Counted from the stretch's first letter, positions 45,792 to 55,432 are shown. The stretch is 64,000 nucleotides of DNA from Legionella saoudiensis (GCF_001465875.1 NZ_LN901321.1:342689-406688), one strand, 5' to 3'. Numbers and translations: made by a program. The notes: a model not told the origin generated them from the letters alone.

Positions 45792-46841
45792 CTACTGAAC
45801 TTCTTTTAAGGTACCGCGTTTTATTTGGTCACGTTCAATTGCTTCAAATAACGCTTGAAAGTTTCCTTCACCAAATCCTTGGTTGCCTTTACGTTGGATA
45901 ATTTCAAAAAATACTGGGCCAAACATATTCTCAGTAAAGATTTGCAATAATAAACCATGCTTGGGATCAGCCTCACCGTCAATCAATATTTTTTCTTGAT
46001 GAAGTTGTTTTACTGATTCTTGATGCCATGGAAGGCGGTCTTGCAACATTTCATAATAGGTATCTGGAACATCAAGGAACTGAACCCCTTGTTCTCTTAG
46101 ACTATGTACGGTGTGATAAATATTGTCTGTGGTTAAGGCCATATGTTGTATGCCTTCACCATGATACTCATGGAGAAACTCTTCAATTTGCGATACATCA
46201 TCTTTAGATTCATTTAGAGGAATTTTGATTTTTCCACAGGGACTTCCTAAAGCACGGCTAAGCAAACCAGTCATTTTACCTTTGATATTAAAATAACGAA
46301 TTTCTTGGAAGTTAAAAATCCGCTCATAGAAATGAGCCCATTTATCCATGTTACCACGAAAGACGTTATGAGTTAGGTGATCAATAAGTAACAGACCATT
46401 GCCATCTACTGTCGCATCCGATTTATTCGTCCAGTGTTGAGCAAACGGTTGGTGTTGATCATCAACAAAATAAATGACGCTACCGCCAATCGCTTGAATT
46501 GCTGGCAAGCCATGATGGGCATGTTCGCAATCTTCAAAAGCTGTGGCCCCATGTTTGATTGCATGCGCAAAAGCAGCTTGCGCATCACGCACTTTAAAGC
46601 CCATTGCACAGGCTCCAGGGCCATGAGTGGCTGCATGAACTGCTGCTTGACTGTTTGTTGTTGCATTGACTATAAATTGAATTTGCCCTTGCTGAAATAA
46701 GGCAATGTCTTGATCTTTATGAGTCGCGGTAATTTGAAAGCCCATATCAAGAAATTGTTGATGTAGGCGGTTTTTGTCAGGTCCTGAGAACTCTAAAAAA
46801 GCAAAGCCATCCAATCCACATGGGTTCTCATTTATTTGCAT
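45792..46841 (-). CDS. lly: 4-hydroxyphenylpyruvate dioxygenase (legiolysin)
   Basis: Converts 4-hydroxyphenylpyruvate to homogentisate, which oxidises to the brown pyomelanin pigment of Legionella; legiolysin was named for the colour, hemolysis and fluorescence it gives. The 349-residue protein has the iron ligands in DHLTHN, QHMALTTDN and FFEIIQRKG (2-His-1-Glu) and the C-terminal GFGEGNFQALFEAIE. AAGGAG precedes the start. A 22-bp palindrome lies 39 bases upstream. It heads lly-fah-maiA. Confidence 0.96.
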   Translation of the reverse strand: MQINENPCGLDGFAFLEFSGPDKNRLHQQFLDMGFQITATHKDQDIALFQQGQIQFIVNATTNSQAAVHAATHGPGACAMGFKVRDAQAAFAHAIKHGATAFEDCEHAHHGLPAIQAIGGSVIYFVDDQHQPFAQHWTNKSDATVDGNGLLLIDHLTHNVFRGNMDKWAHFYERIFNFQEIRYFNIKGKMTGLLSRALGSPCGKIKIPLNESKDDVSQIEEFLHEYHGEGIQHMALTTDNIYHTVHSLREQGVQFLDVPDTYYEMLQDRLPWHQESVKQLHQEKILIDGEADPKHGLLLQIFTENMFGPVFFEIIQRKGNQGFGEGNFQALFEAIERDQIKRGTLKEVQ

Positions 46842-46879
46842 TCATTATACTCCTTTATAGGTTTCCTTATCCGGCTTTG

Positions 46880-46901
46880 GGCTTAAGTTATAACTTAAGC
46901 C
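46880..46901. promoter_or_regulatory. 22-bp perfect palindrome upstream of lly
   Basis: GGCTTAAGTTA and TAACTTAAGCC abut without a loop, a perfect 11+11 palindrome. It lies between the methyltransferase stop, which it touches, and lly. With no spacer loop it suits a dimeric regulator better than a terminator, but a hairpin is also possible. Confidence 0.6.
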
Positions 46902-47557
46902 TATGCTAAGTGCACTAAAAATAATCCGTCAGCAATAGGCAACATACTGGTAAACACCCGCTTGTCATTTTTAATCAAATCATTAAGCTTTTTTATCTCT
47001 CGGGTCTGACCGTTCGTGTCCTGCTCATCGATCACTTTACCATCCCAAAGAACATTATCAATAGCAATAATACCTTTAGGCTGAATCAATTTTAATGCCA
47101 ATTCATAGTATTGCACGTAGTTGGTTTTATCCGCATCAATAAAAATAAAATCAAATTTTTGCTCCCAACCCTCATTAATAAGTGCATGCAATGAGTCTAG
47201 GGCAGGTCCAAGACGTAACTCAATCTTCTGATCTTGTTCGGCTTCTTCCCAAAAAAGATGCGCTTTTTTAGTCCATTGGGCACTAATATCACAGGTAATT
47301 AAGCGGCCATCATCAGGCAAGGCTAAAGACATAGCTAAGGCACTATAACCAGTAAATGTACCTAGTTCCAACACATTTTTGGCACCTATAGTGCGTAAAA
47401 GAAATTGCATGAACTGCGCTTGCTCTGGCGCAACCTGCATGTTTGCCAGCTCCATCAAGGAAGTGTCCTTGCGCAAGCGTTCCAAAGTAGGATGCTCGCG
47501 CAATGATTTATCTAAAATGTACTCATAAAGCTTAGGAGTTAGGCTTAATTGTTTCAT
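46901..47557 (-). CDS. SAM-dependent O-methyltransferase, COMT/CCoAOMT type
   Basis: A 218-residue methyltransferase of the cation-dependent catechol/caffeoyl-CoA type. Motif I is VLELGTFTGYSALAM, and the metal-site Asp is in FIDADKTNYVQYYE with ...IIAIDNVLWDG. It overlaps the upstream dehydrogenase by a single base and precedes lly. Catechol-like aromatic substrates would fit the pathway, but this is inference. Confidence 0.9.
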   Translation of the reverse strand: MKQLSLTPKLYEYILDKSLREHPTLERLRKDTSLMELANMQVAPEQAQFMQFLLRTIGAKNVLELGTFTGYSALAMSLALPDDGRLITCDISAQWTKKAHLFWEEAEQDQKIELRLGPALDSLHALINEGWEQKFDFIFIDADKTNYVQYYELALKLIQPKGIIAIDNVLWDGKVIDEQDTNGQTREIKKLNDLIKNDKRVFTSMLPIADGLFLVHLA

Positions 47558-48630
47558 TATGCTAATTTCTCTTGAGCCATTGCATCGGCAATTTCATTGG
47601 TGGGTATATTTTCTTTTGCTGAGCGAACAAAAATTTCAGTTAAATGCTCACGAATATGATCAATTTGCTCATTGATTTTGCTTTCAGGGGTATGCAGATA
47701 TTTAGATGCTGCAAAAATCAATCCGCCTGCATTAATTACATAATCCACAGCTAATAAGATTCCTTTTTGATGCAACACTTTCCCATGATAGGTATGAGCG
47801 AGTTGGTTATTTGCTGCACCAGCAACAATTGTAGTTTGCAATTGTGGAATCGTAATATCATTGAGTATTGCACCTAAGGCACAGGGTGCAAATACATCAC
47901 AAGGAACTTTATGAATTTCTTCAGTAGTTACTGGTTTAGCTCCGAATTCTTTAATTGCCTTTTCTACTGCAGCAGGAGATATATCCGCAACTGTTAAGTT
48001 CGCTCCTAACTCATGCAAATGTTGCGCAAGTAAATAACCTACATGGCCTAAGCCTTGAATAGCAACATGCACACCCTTCAGATTATCTTTGCCCAATTTG
48101 AATGCAACAGCAGCTTGAATGCCACGTAAAATTCCGCGTGCGGTTGATGGAGATGGATCACCATCATACTTAGATAAACTGGCTACATGGTTGGTATGCT
48201 CACCAATAATGTCCATATCACTTAAGAGCGTACCACTGTCTAAGGCGGTAATATAGCGGCCATTTAACTCATTAACAAATTGGCCAAATTTATGCATATA
48301 GCCCACACGGTCAAAGGAACCACGTGGTTTGATAATTACTGATTTACCACCGCCTAAAGGTAAATTGACAGACGCAGCTTTGTAACTCATGCCACGGGCA
48401 AGGCGCATGGCGTCTTTAAGTGCCGCGGCAGTATTAGGATATTCAATAAAACGACAGCCGCCTAAAGCGGGACCTAACTTGGTATTGTGTATGGCAATAA
48501 TTGCTTTCATGCCTGTTTCTGGATCTACTTTAAAGTGTAAATCACCAAATCCATGCGCAAGCGCGTATTCTAAGAAATCATCATCAGCTCGTGCTGAATT
48601 GTCAGTGCTTATATTTTCAACAGACATCAT
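47557..48630 (-). CDS. Leu/Phe/Val-type amino acid dehydrogenase
   Basis: A 357-residue NAD-dependent amino acid dehydrogenase. The substrate-binding LGGCRFIEY and the catalytic-lysine segment LPLGGGKSVI are clear, with the cofactor site IQGLGHVGYLLAQHL. The family includes leucine and phenylalanine dehydrogenases. In this operon a phenylalanine or tyrosine activity would feed 4-hydroxyphenylpyruvate formation, but leucine is equally possible from sequence. GGAGTGTAGG precedes the start, and two ATGs in a row are usable. Confidence 0.9.
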   Translation of the reverse strand: MMSVENISTDNSARADDDFLEYALAHGFGDLHFKVDPETGMKAIIAIHNTKLGPALGGCRFIEYPNTAAALKDAMRLARGMSYKAASVNLPLGGGKSVIIKPRGSFDRVGYMHKFGQFVNELNGRYITALDSGTLLSDMDIIGEHTNHVASLSKYDGDPSPSTARGILRGIQAAVAFKLGKDNLKGVHVAIQGLGHVGYLLAQHLHELGANLTVADISPAAVEKAIKEFGAKPVTTEEIHKVPCDVFAPCALGAILNDITIPQLQTTIVAGAANNQLAHTYHGKVLHQKGILLAVDYVINAGGLIFAASKYLHTPESKINEQIDHIREHLTEIFVRSAKENIPTNEIADAMAQEKLA

Positions 48631-48776
48631 TACCTACACTCCTGTTACGAATATTTTTTTGCAGAAGTTATAGTCCTATTTAAAAATTAAATCAATGATA
48701 ATTTGGTTTCTGATGAGTTGCTGGTATAAACTAACTTGGGTTCGGTATATATTTACTTATCAATTTGGAGACGGTT

Positions 48777-49490
48777 ATGCGACAGGCTGTTGCTAAGGTA
48801 CTTGCTTTGATGGCAATTACTCCATTTGCTTTCGCGGCAGATGCAGTATTTCCACCACAGATGGTTCTCGATAAAGTTCTTTTCCAAGTTTCTGCAAAGC
48901 AATGGGTGACAACTCAATCGGCATTATTGGGTGTTAATATAAATGTTACCTTGTCGAATGCAGATTTAGTTAAAGCGCGTTCTGATATTATGGAACGATT
49001 AAATAAAATTGCTGCCGGAGATTGGCATTTAATTGCCTTTGAGCGTTCACAAGACAATTCAGGCTTGGAAAAACTCTATGTTCAAGCCCAGGCACGAGTG
49101 AACCAGACGGCGCTAACGGATATTTACCAAAATGCAAAATCAGTAAGTGTACCTGGTGCTAAATATGAAGTTGGCAGTGTAGAATTTAAACCAAGCCTTG
49201 AAGAAGTTCAGGCGGTTTTGGTTAAGGTACGCGAGCAATTATACCAGCAAGTAAATGATGAGCTCGGACGATTAAATAAGATATACCCAACGCAAAATTA
49301 CAGTGTGAGCAATTTAGTTTTTGTTTCTGGGAATAATCCCCCAGCGCAACCATTAAGAGCTTATAAAGAGAATACCATGATGACTATGGCAGTGGGCTCA
49401 GCGGCGCCAGGGGCTATGCCTGAGGTTGCCGTAAGTAATGAGCTGACTTTGACTGCAGTAGTTGAGGCAGCATCTAATCGGAAACCATAG
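48777..49490 (+). CDS. Periplasmic protein, possibly SIMPL-like
   Basis: A 237-residue protein with a Sec signal peptide (AVAKVLALMAITPFAFA, cleavage before ADAV). The ATG at 48777 follows GGAG. The layout (strand, long helix with KARSDIMERLNKIA, strand, second helix pair) resembles SIMPL/DUF541 proteins, without a diagnostic motif. Single gene between the amino acid dehydrogenase (divergent) and ugpQ. Confidence 0.75.
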   Translation: MRQAVAKVLALMAITPFAFAADAVFPPQMVLDKVLFQVSAKQWVTTQSALLGVNINVTLSNADLVKARSDIMERLNKIAAGDWHLIAFERSQDNSGLEKLYVQAQARVNQTALTDIYQNAKSVSVPGAKYEVGSVEFKPSLEEVQAVLVKVREQLYQQVNDELGRLNKIYPTQNYSVSNLVFVSGNNPPAQPLRAYKENTMMTMAVGSAAPGAMPEVAVSNELTLTAVVEAASNRKP

Positions 49491-49532
49491 AGGCAGTTGC
49501 CTGATTATTTAAAGTATTGAGGAGTAAATTTC

Positions 49533-50252
49533 TTGGTTGTTGAACAAGTTATTGGCCATCGTGGCGCATCGGCATACGCACCTGAAAACACATTCGCTGC
49601 ATTTAATAAAGCATTGGAAATGGGCTGCCGTTTCATTGAGTTTGATGTAATGTGCAGTGAAGATGGCGAGCCGTTTATATTCCATGATGACAAGTTAAAA
49701 AGAACATCGAATGGGCGTGGGGAAATCGGAAAGGTTAGTGCCGAGTATCTGCGCTCCTTAGATGCTGGCTCTTGGTTTTCCCGAAAATACAAAGATGAGC
49801 CAATTCCTCATTTTCAAGAAGTTTTGGAATGGCTGGTTCGCTCTGATATGCAAGCGAATATCGAAATTAAGCCTTATCCTGGAACCGATGAGCAAACCGC
49901 AGTATCAGTTCTTACCCATATTAATCGATTCTGGCCGGAAGGAAAGGCTTTGCCATTAGTTTCCAGCTTTTCCTGGGATGCTTTAGTGATGTGCCGTAAT
50001 TTAGCGCCAGAGATGCCTCTAGGGTTACTCTTTCACGAGTGGGATGAGCAATGGCTGAAAAAAGCGAAACAATTAGACTGTTTTTCGATTCATTTTAATC
50101 GAAAGATTTTGACCGCAGATCGAGTTAAAGCTGTTAAAGATCAGGGGTATGTAGTTTGTGCTTATACAGTGAACCGTAAACGCCAAGCGAATAAACTATT
50201 CAAGTGGGGCGTAGATGCTATTTTTAGTGACTATCCAGATCTCTTAGCATGA
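49533..50252 (+). CDS. ugpQ: Glycerophosphodiester phosphodiesterase
   Basis: Cytosolic enzyme releasing glycerol-3-phosphate from glycerophosphodiesters. The 239-residue protein has the catalytic GHRGASAYAPENT (8-20), EFDVMCSEDGEPFIFHDD with the metal ligands and second His, and ANIEIKP. It lacks a signal peptide, so it is of the UgpQ rather than GlpQ type. The start is TTG at 49533, with GGAG 9 bases upstream. It overlaps ugpB by 4 bases. Confidence 0.92.
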   Translation: MVVEQVIGHRGASAYAPENTFAAFNKALEMGCRFIEFDVMCSEDGEPFIFHDDKLKRTSNGRGEIGKVSAEYLRSLDAGSWFSRKYKDEPIPHFQEVLEWLVRSDMQANIEIKPYPGTDEQTAVSVLTHINRFWPEGKALPLVSSFSWDALVMCRNLAPEMPLGLLFHEWDEQWLKKAKQLDCFSIHFNRKILTADRVKAVKDQGYVVCAYTVNRKRQANKLFKWGVDAIFSDYPDLLA

Positions 50253-51529
50253 ACAAATTGAGCATTTGTTTATTGGCATTCTTATGTGCCTTACCTTTGT
50301 ATGCAAAGCCTGTTGAGTTAGTGCTTTGGCATGGTATGGCAGGGCATTTGGGGGATGAAGTTAAGCTGCTTGCGGATGATTTTAATAAGAGCCAAGCGCA
50401 ATATGTTGTTAAACCTGTTTACAAAGGGAATTATGTTGAAACCCTAACTAGTTTTGCCGCAGCGTTCAGAGCTCACCAACCACCGGCAATGGTACAAATC
50501 TTTGAAGTAGGCACGGCAATTATGCATTCAACTCAAGGGGCAATTAAGCCTGTGGATGAGCTAATGCACGAACAAGGAGTTAGTCTGCCTAAAGAGGATT
50601 TTATTCCCTCAATTCGGGAATTTTACAGTAAAAACGGACGGTTACAGGCTTTGCCCTTTAACCTCTCTGTTCCCACTTTGTACTATAACGCGGATGCACT
50701 TGCTAAAGTAGGATATAGCGGGAGCAATTTTCCTCAAACTTGGGAGGAGATGGAAGTCTTAGCCCAAAAGCTTAAAAAAGCAGGTTATGAATGTGCTTAT
50801 ACTACCGCTTATCCCGGCTGGGTACTTTTTGAGTCTTTTTTAGCGATTCATGGCTTGCCGTTAACACAAGGCAAGCCTCAAAAGGCAGTTTTTGATACTC
50901 CGCAATTAATTAGTCATTTTAAGCGCTTGCAACGCTGGCATTCACAACGTTATTTTCGTTATGCAGGACGGGTAGATGATGCCACCATTTTATTTACCAG
51001 TAATGTTTGTCCTCTTTTTAGTCAGTCTTCTGGAGCTTATAATAGTCTTGCTGCTTTAGTGCCATTTCGTTTGGGAGCGACTACCATGCCCTTGGACACT
51101 CAAATCAGTAAGGTACGTCATGCCAATGTAGCAGGTGGGGCGGCTTTATGGGCTGTGGCCGGGCAAGAGAAGATCAAATATAAGGGGATAGCTGAGTTTT
51201 TTGCATTTATTGCTCAACCAAGAAACCAACTGCGTTGGCATGAGCATACAGGGTATCTGCCCTTAGGTTTACAAGGTCAGTATGCAGACATCGTAAAATC
51301 AAGCCAGCATCCTAATTTAGCGTTGGCTCAAGTTGATTTAAGCAGCAGCATGCAAGAAACGCCATTGAAATATTTGGGGCCGCAAAACCAAATTCGTAAT
51401 ATTAATGATGAAGTTTTGGAGGCAATGTTTGCAGGTTTAATCAGCCCTGAGGCTGCAGTACATCAAGCAGCAGCACGCGCTAATCATGTCCTGCTACGTT
51501 TTGCTCGTAATGTACACTCTTATCAATAA
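50249..51529 (+). CDS. ugpB: sn-glycerol-3-phosphate ABC transporter substrate-binding protein
   Basis: A 426-residue periplasmic binding protein with signal peptide MNKLSICLLAFLCALPLYA. It has the family opening VELVLWHGMAGHLGDEVKLL and the later WALLPF-like ALVPFRLGATTMP with GGAALWAVAG. It overlaps ugpQ by 4 bases. The permease (ugpA, ugpE) and ATPase (ugpC) genes do not follow; the next gene is on the other strand. Confidence 0.92.
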   Translation: MNKLSICLLAFLCALPLYAKPVELVLWHGMAGHLGDEVKLLADDFNKSQAQYVVKPVYKGNYVETLTSFAAAFRAHQPPAMVQIFEVGTAIMHSTQGAIKPVDELMHEQGVSLPKEDFIPSIREFYSKNGRLQALPFNLSVPTLYYNADALAKVGYSGSNFPQTWEEMEVLAQKLKKAGYECAYTTAYPGWVLFESFLAIHGLPLTQGKPQKAVFDTPQLISHFKRLQRWHSQRYFRYAGRVDDATILFTSNVCPLFSQSSGAYNSLAALVPFRLGATTMPLDTQISKVRHANVAGGAALWAVAGQEKIKYKGIAEFFAFIAQPRNQLRWHEHTGYLPLGLQGQYADIVKSSQHPNLALAQVDLSSSMQETPLKYLGPQNQIRNINDEVLEAMFAGLISPEAAVHQAAARANHVLLRFARNVHSYQ

Positions 51530-51605
51530 AGAGAAATAACCCAGACGGTGCTTTCTTAAAATTCATCTGGGTTCTTCATTCGCAGGCGATAAGCGGCTCT
51601 CCGAT

Positions 51606-52580
51606 TTATTGGCTCATTGAATAGGCTTCGCTGTTATCTTGTAATTCCATGCTATCTGTGGGAGCTTGTTGCAGGAATAATAAAGTTGGCGTATTTGTTA
51701 TAAGTGGAGTCTCTCTCATCTTATCGAGTGTTGAAAAATCACTCAGCGCTGTTTGAGGTTGAATCAGGGCCTGCCATATCTCATGCATTAGTTGATCATA
51801 ATTTTTAGTTGAGCCCCAATTTTCTTCTTCTAGGACACTTGCGACCTGGTATTTAATTGCCTCAAAATGAATCCTATTCCCTCCTTGTTTTTGTAATAGC
51901 AGTATCATTTCTTTCATATTCATGCGGTCTTGATAAGACCTAATGGCGGTAATTTTAGTGATGCAATATAACTCTAAGGCCCTAACTACCTGGTCCGCAC
52001 AATCTATTTCTGTAAGATAGTCCTGGCTGCAAGGGATAGGGCGAAATTCTGCAAAAAAGTTAAAAAAAGTGCGAATTCTGCTTTCTTCGTGCTGTAAATT
52101 GCAAAGTTGTTGAATAATGCGATTTGCATCTTGTGGACGTAATGGTTCAGTGGGTATGGTGTAATCTGAAAAAGAGCGTAATCTTGCATCAAAAATAGTT
52201 TGACATAAGGGATTGGCAAGTACTTGGGTTAATACGCTTAATTTTAATAAATGCTCTTCGTGGTAATTAAAACTACTTAGATCAAATAAGGTAATTGCTC
52301 GACTTAATCCATCGGCGACAATATATTTTTCCATGAAGTTGGGAATATGCTCAACAGCTACCCCTCCTTTTAGCATTTGAGCAATAAGTTCGATACATTC
52401 ATCAGACTTGGTGGCATTATTTAATAGGTAATTGACGGTATGCTCATTTAATAATTCTGATTCATCAAGCTCTTTCAAGAGAACAGAAAGCTTTTCTTGG
52501 GATGTAGATGTTAGTTCAGTAAAAATGTTGGGATGCCTCTTAAAGCATTGTGGAAATTTCTTTTGCCAGTTTTTTAACAT
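51606..52580 (-). CDS. Unknown helical protein, possible effector
   Basis: A 324-residue helical protein without signal peptide, membrane span or recognised family. It has a helical-repeat look (LLNNATKSDECIELIAQML; ALELYCITKITAIRSYQD). The C-terminal 25 residues are polar and acidic (PTDSMELQDNSEAYSMSQ), as in many Dot/Icm substrates. No strong ribosome binding site is present. It is isolated between ugpB and slt, both facing or flanking it, which is typical of acquired effector genes; that is inference. Confidence 0.7.
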   Translation of the reverse strand: MLKNWQKKFPQCFKRHPNIFTELTSTSQEKLSVLLKELDESELLNEHTVNYLLNNATKSDECIELIAQMLKGGVAVEHIPNFMEKYIVADGLSRAITLFDLSSFNYHEEHLLKLSVLTQVLANPLCQTIFDARLRSFSDYTIPTEPLRPQDANRIIQQLCNLQHEESRIRTFFNFFAEFRPIPCSQDYLTEIDCADQVVRALELYCITKITAIRSYQDRMNMKEMILLLQKQGGNRIHFEAIKYQVASVLEEENWGSTKNYDQLMHEIWQALIQPQTALSDFSTLDKMRETPLITNTPTLLFLQQAPTDSMELQDNSEAYSMSQ

Positions 52581-52755
52581 AATTGATATCCCTATGATGG
52601 AAAAAAAGTCGCAAGAATAACTACTCTTTGTAAATAGTCAAGAGTGGCTAAAAGAAAAATTGCTGTTCTTAACAACCTAGGGATGGGCTGGGGATGCTTA
52701 CATGATGAAACCTAAAGGGCTTGTCTTAAGAGGCGTCTCATCGCGAATAATTTAT

Positions 52756-52775
52756 GCTGGGCTTTACAGCCCAGC
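52756..52775. repeat. Perfect hairpin, GCTGGGCT type
   Basis: GCTGGGCT (52756-52763) pairs with AGCCCAGC (52768-52775) around TTAC. It lies in the 247-base spacer downstream of slt and could terminate it; similar GGGCTT...AGCCC dyads are widespread bacterial repeats. Confidence 0.55.
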
Positions 52776-52827
52776 CTACCAATAAGCATTAGGTAGTATG
52801 TGGCAAGGTTCCTTGGAGCTTTATAAG

Positions 52828-54609
52828 TTATAAAGGCTCCAGGAAACGAGCGAGATTTGGTTTTTGATTTAACCTATATTGATAGACTACATAAAATGCC
52901 ATCACATTCTTCAAGTAGTTTCGAGTTTCTTGCCAAGGTAATGTTTCAATCCAGACATCGATTTCTTTTGGTGGATGGCTTCTTAGCCAATAGACCACTT
53001 GTTTGGGGCCTGCATTATAGGCTGCCGCGATAAGAATAGGATGATTATCAAATCGTTTTGCCAATTGTTTTAAATAAGCTACTCCAATGTTGATGTTCTT
53101 TTCTGATAAAAATAATTGATCCTTATTCTGATAGGAAATTTTATCTGCTTTAGAAACAACCCCTGCGGTATAGGGCATGACCTGCATCAAACCGCGTGCT
53201 CCAACCGTAGAGGTGGCATCCTCCCTAAAACCACTTTCCTGACGGATAATGGCGTAAATAAATTCTGGAGATACGGCGTATTTTTTAGCGTATTGCTGTA
53301 TGGCTGTTTTATAAGCGAGAGGGAAGCGCAAAATAAGTTGGTTATTGAGGCGATCTGTATTGCTTAAGTAAACTGATTTGCCATGCCATTGCAACGTGGT
53401 ATCAATCCAATAAACCAGCGCGCTGGCCTCATCTTTGGGTAATTCGCTAATAAAATCATTCAATAGGCGAGAAGCGGGCAGGGTATTTTTACTCTGATAT
53501 AGCGTTTTTACCTGATCTAGAAATTCTTGATAGGGCTTTAATACATTCAAGTTTTGTATGGGGGCTTCATTAACAAAGCTTGGGGTTTGTTTAAGACGTA
53601 AGCTGGCAAGAAAACCATAATATTGTCGGCTTTTCGCTAAGGGCTCGTACACAGCTCGTGCCTCAGCGATTTTACCTTGTTCTTCCAAAGAGCGTCCTAG
53701 CCAGTATTGCCAGCAGGGCGCTTCTTTGTTTTTAGAATTATTAATTAAGGTACTTACTTCTTTCCAGTCTTCGCGTTTTAAGGCGTAACGTATTTCCCAA
53801 TCAAGCAAAGTATCGTTGTAATATTGGGGGGCTACTTTCGCAAACCATACAGAGGTGTCTTCGCTATTGCGCATTGCTTTATACAAAGCAACATGAGCTA
53901 GAAATGCCTGCTGTTGCGCTTGGTTTAAAAGCTTCGATGTTTTGCTTTGTTGCCATAATTGCAGCGCCTTATCCATATTGATGGAAACCATGCGTTTTAG
54001 ACCATAAAGATAAAACTCACCATTTAGGCCTCCTGGACTAAGCTTGCTAATGGCGCTTGGGTTTTGTACTACAGCATTTAAGGTCTGGATGTCTGTTAGG
54101 TGAGGTGTTTTGTATTGTTTTAACAAATAACGTGCCAATTGAATGTTGCGTCGGTCTAAAGCAAGTGCGATCCGCTGGCTAATTAAATTTTGATCAAAAT
54201 TTTCATCATGCATTAAAAGCTCAAATAAGTTATTGCAGGCAGCAGGCCTGGACTCACCACTAAGCCATAGGGGAATTGAATCTTTTAATGCTTCTTGGCG
54301 AGCGCCAAGATTATACTTAGCGATTTGCTCATAGCAGGCAAGATTTAAATCAGTAGATGGTTGATAATATTGGGTGTAGCTGACCCAATCTTTAGTTCGT
54401 GCTAATTCATAAAGCCAACGTTCGCGCAATTTATTGGAAAGAGGGGTCGTCCCTTTAACAAATTCAAGAAAGACAGGCGTTGGGGTAACTGGTAGGTTCT
54501 TGCTTAAAGCAACATAAGTGTTAAAGCGCTCCATATATTCTGGTCCAGTAAGGGCCTGACTTGTATGTGCGCTGATAAGTCCGCATAGCAGGATAATTAT
54601 TTTTTTCAT
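52828..54609 (-). CDS. slt: Soluble lytic murein transglycosylase
   Basis: A 593-residue periplasmic transglycosylase of the Slt70 type. Signal peptide MKKIIILLCGLISAHTSQA is followed by a long alpha-superhelix and a C-terminal lysozyme-like domain. The catalytic glutamate is in AIIRQESGFREDA, followed by GARGLMQVMP and IAAAYNAGPKQV. Its length is slightly below the E. coli protein. It is 3 bases after rpe, and probably co-transcribed. Confidence 0.94.
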   Translation of the reverse strand: MKKIIILLCGLISAHTSQALTGPEYMERFNTYVALSKNLPVTPTPVFLEFVKGTTPLSNKLRERWLYELARTKDWVSYTQYYQPSTDLNLACYEQIAKYNLGARQEALKDSIPLWLSGESRPAACNNLFELLMHDENFDQNLISQRIALALDRRNIQLARYLLKQYKTPHLTDIQTLNAVVQNPSAISKLSPGGLNGEFYLYGLKRMVSINMDKALQLWQQSKTSKLLNQAQQQAFLAHVALYKAMRNSEDTSVWFAKVAPQYYNDTLLDWEIRYALKREDWKEVSTLINNSKNKEAPCWQYWLGRSLEEQGKIAEARAVYEPLAKSRQYYGFLASLRLKQTPSFVNEAPIQNLNVLKPYQEFLDQVKTLYQSKNTLPASRLLNDFISELPKDEASALVYWIDTTLQWHGKSVYLSNTDRLNNQLILRFPLAYKTAIQQYAKKYAVSPEFIYAIIRQESGFREDATSTVGARGLMQVMPYTAGVVSKADKISYQNKDQLFLSEKNINIGVAYLKQLAKRFDNHPILIAAAYNAGPKQVVYWLRSHPPKEIDVWIETLPWQETRNYLKNVMAFYVVYQYRLNQKPNLARFLEPL

Positions 54610-54612
54610 AAA

Positions 54613-55281
54613 TTATTTTTCATCGGCATTAATAGTCATTAATTGTTCACGCATGGAGGCTATTGTTTTTTTATAGTCATCGCTGTTAAATACAGCGGAA
54701 CCAGCAACAAATTGATTGGCTCCCGCGCGTGCTAAGTGTGCAATGTTTTGGATGCTCACACCACCATCAACACAGAGGTCCAACAGTGGGTAAGATTGGC
54801 GAATTTGCGTTATTTTATTAATAATTTCTGGAATCAATTTTTGACCGCCAAATCCCGGATTTACTGTCATAACCAAAACAAAATCTAACTTATGAGCACA
54901 CCAAGTAAGTACCTCAGTAGACGTGGCAGGGTTAAGTACCAGGCCCGCTTCACAGCCTAAATCGTGTATGAGTTGCAGGCTTCTATCTAAATGAATGGTT
55001 GCATCATGATGAATACTGATGCGTTTGGCTCCTGCTTTAGCAAAGGCTTCAATTAGAGTATCTACAGGTTCAACCATTAGGTGAACATCTACTGGTAAGC
55101 TGGGAAAACGTGTGATTAAGGCGCTACAAAATGCAGGACCAAAGGTAAGATTGGGAACATAATGATTGTCCATAACATCAAAATGGATAAAATCGGCTCC
55201 TGCTTGCATGACCGCATCTACTTCTTCGCCAAGACGGGTTAAATCAGCAGAAAGCATAGAGGGTAGTATTTGGTAAGTCAT
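54613..55281 (-). CDS. rpe: Ribulose-phosphate 3-epimerase
   Basis: TIM-barrel enzyme interconverting ribulose-5-P and xylulose-5-P. The start at 55281 gives 222 residues with the usual opening ILPSMLSADLTRLGEEV. Metal and catalytic residues are in HFDVMDNHYVPNLTFGP, VDVHLMVEP, and CVDGGVS. An earlier in-frame ATG adds 10 residues not found in the family. Confidence 0.95.
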   Translation of the reverse strand: MTYQILPSMLSADLTRLGEEVDAVMQAGADFIHFDVMDNHYVPNLTFGPAFCSALITRFPSLPVDVHLMVEPVDTLIEAFAKAGAKRISIHHDATIHLDRSLQLIHDLGCEAGLVLNPATSTEVLTWCAHKLDFVLVMTVNPGFGGQKLIPEIINKITQIRQSYPLLDLCVDGGVSIQNIAHLARAGANQFVAGSAVFNSDDYKKTIASMREQLMTINADEK

Positions 55282-55432
55282 GTTGTGCTTTTTAAAATTA
55301 TGCAATGGCACATATCATATGCTGTTCTGGGCAAACATTCTATATAGATGTGGAGTATAACTAGGTAAAGTCAGGTCTGGAGGGCACAGTTTACTTGTTT
55401 TTTACCAAGAGATTAATCGCTCAAAAATTACT

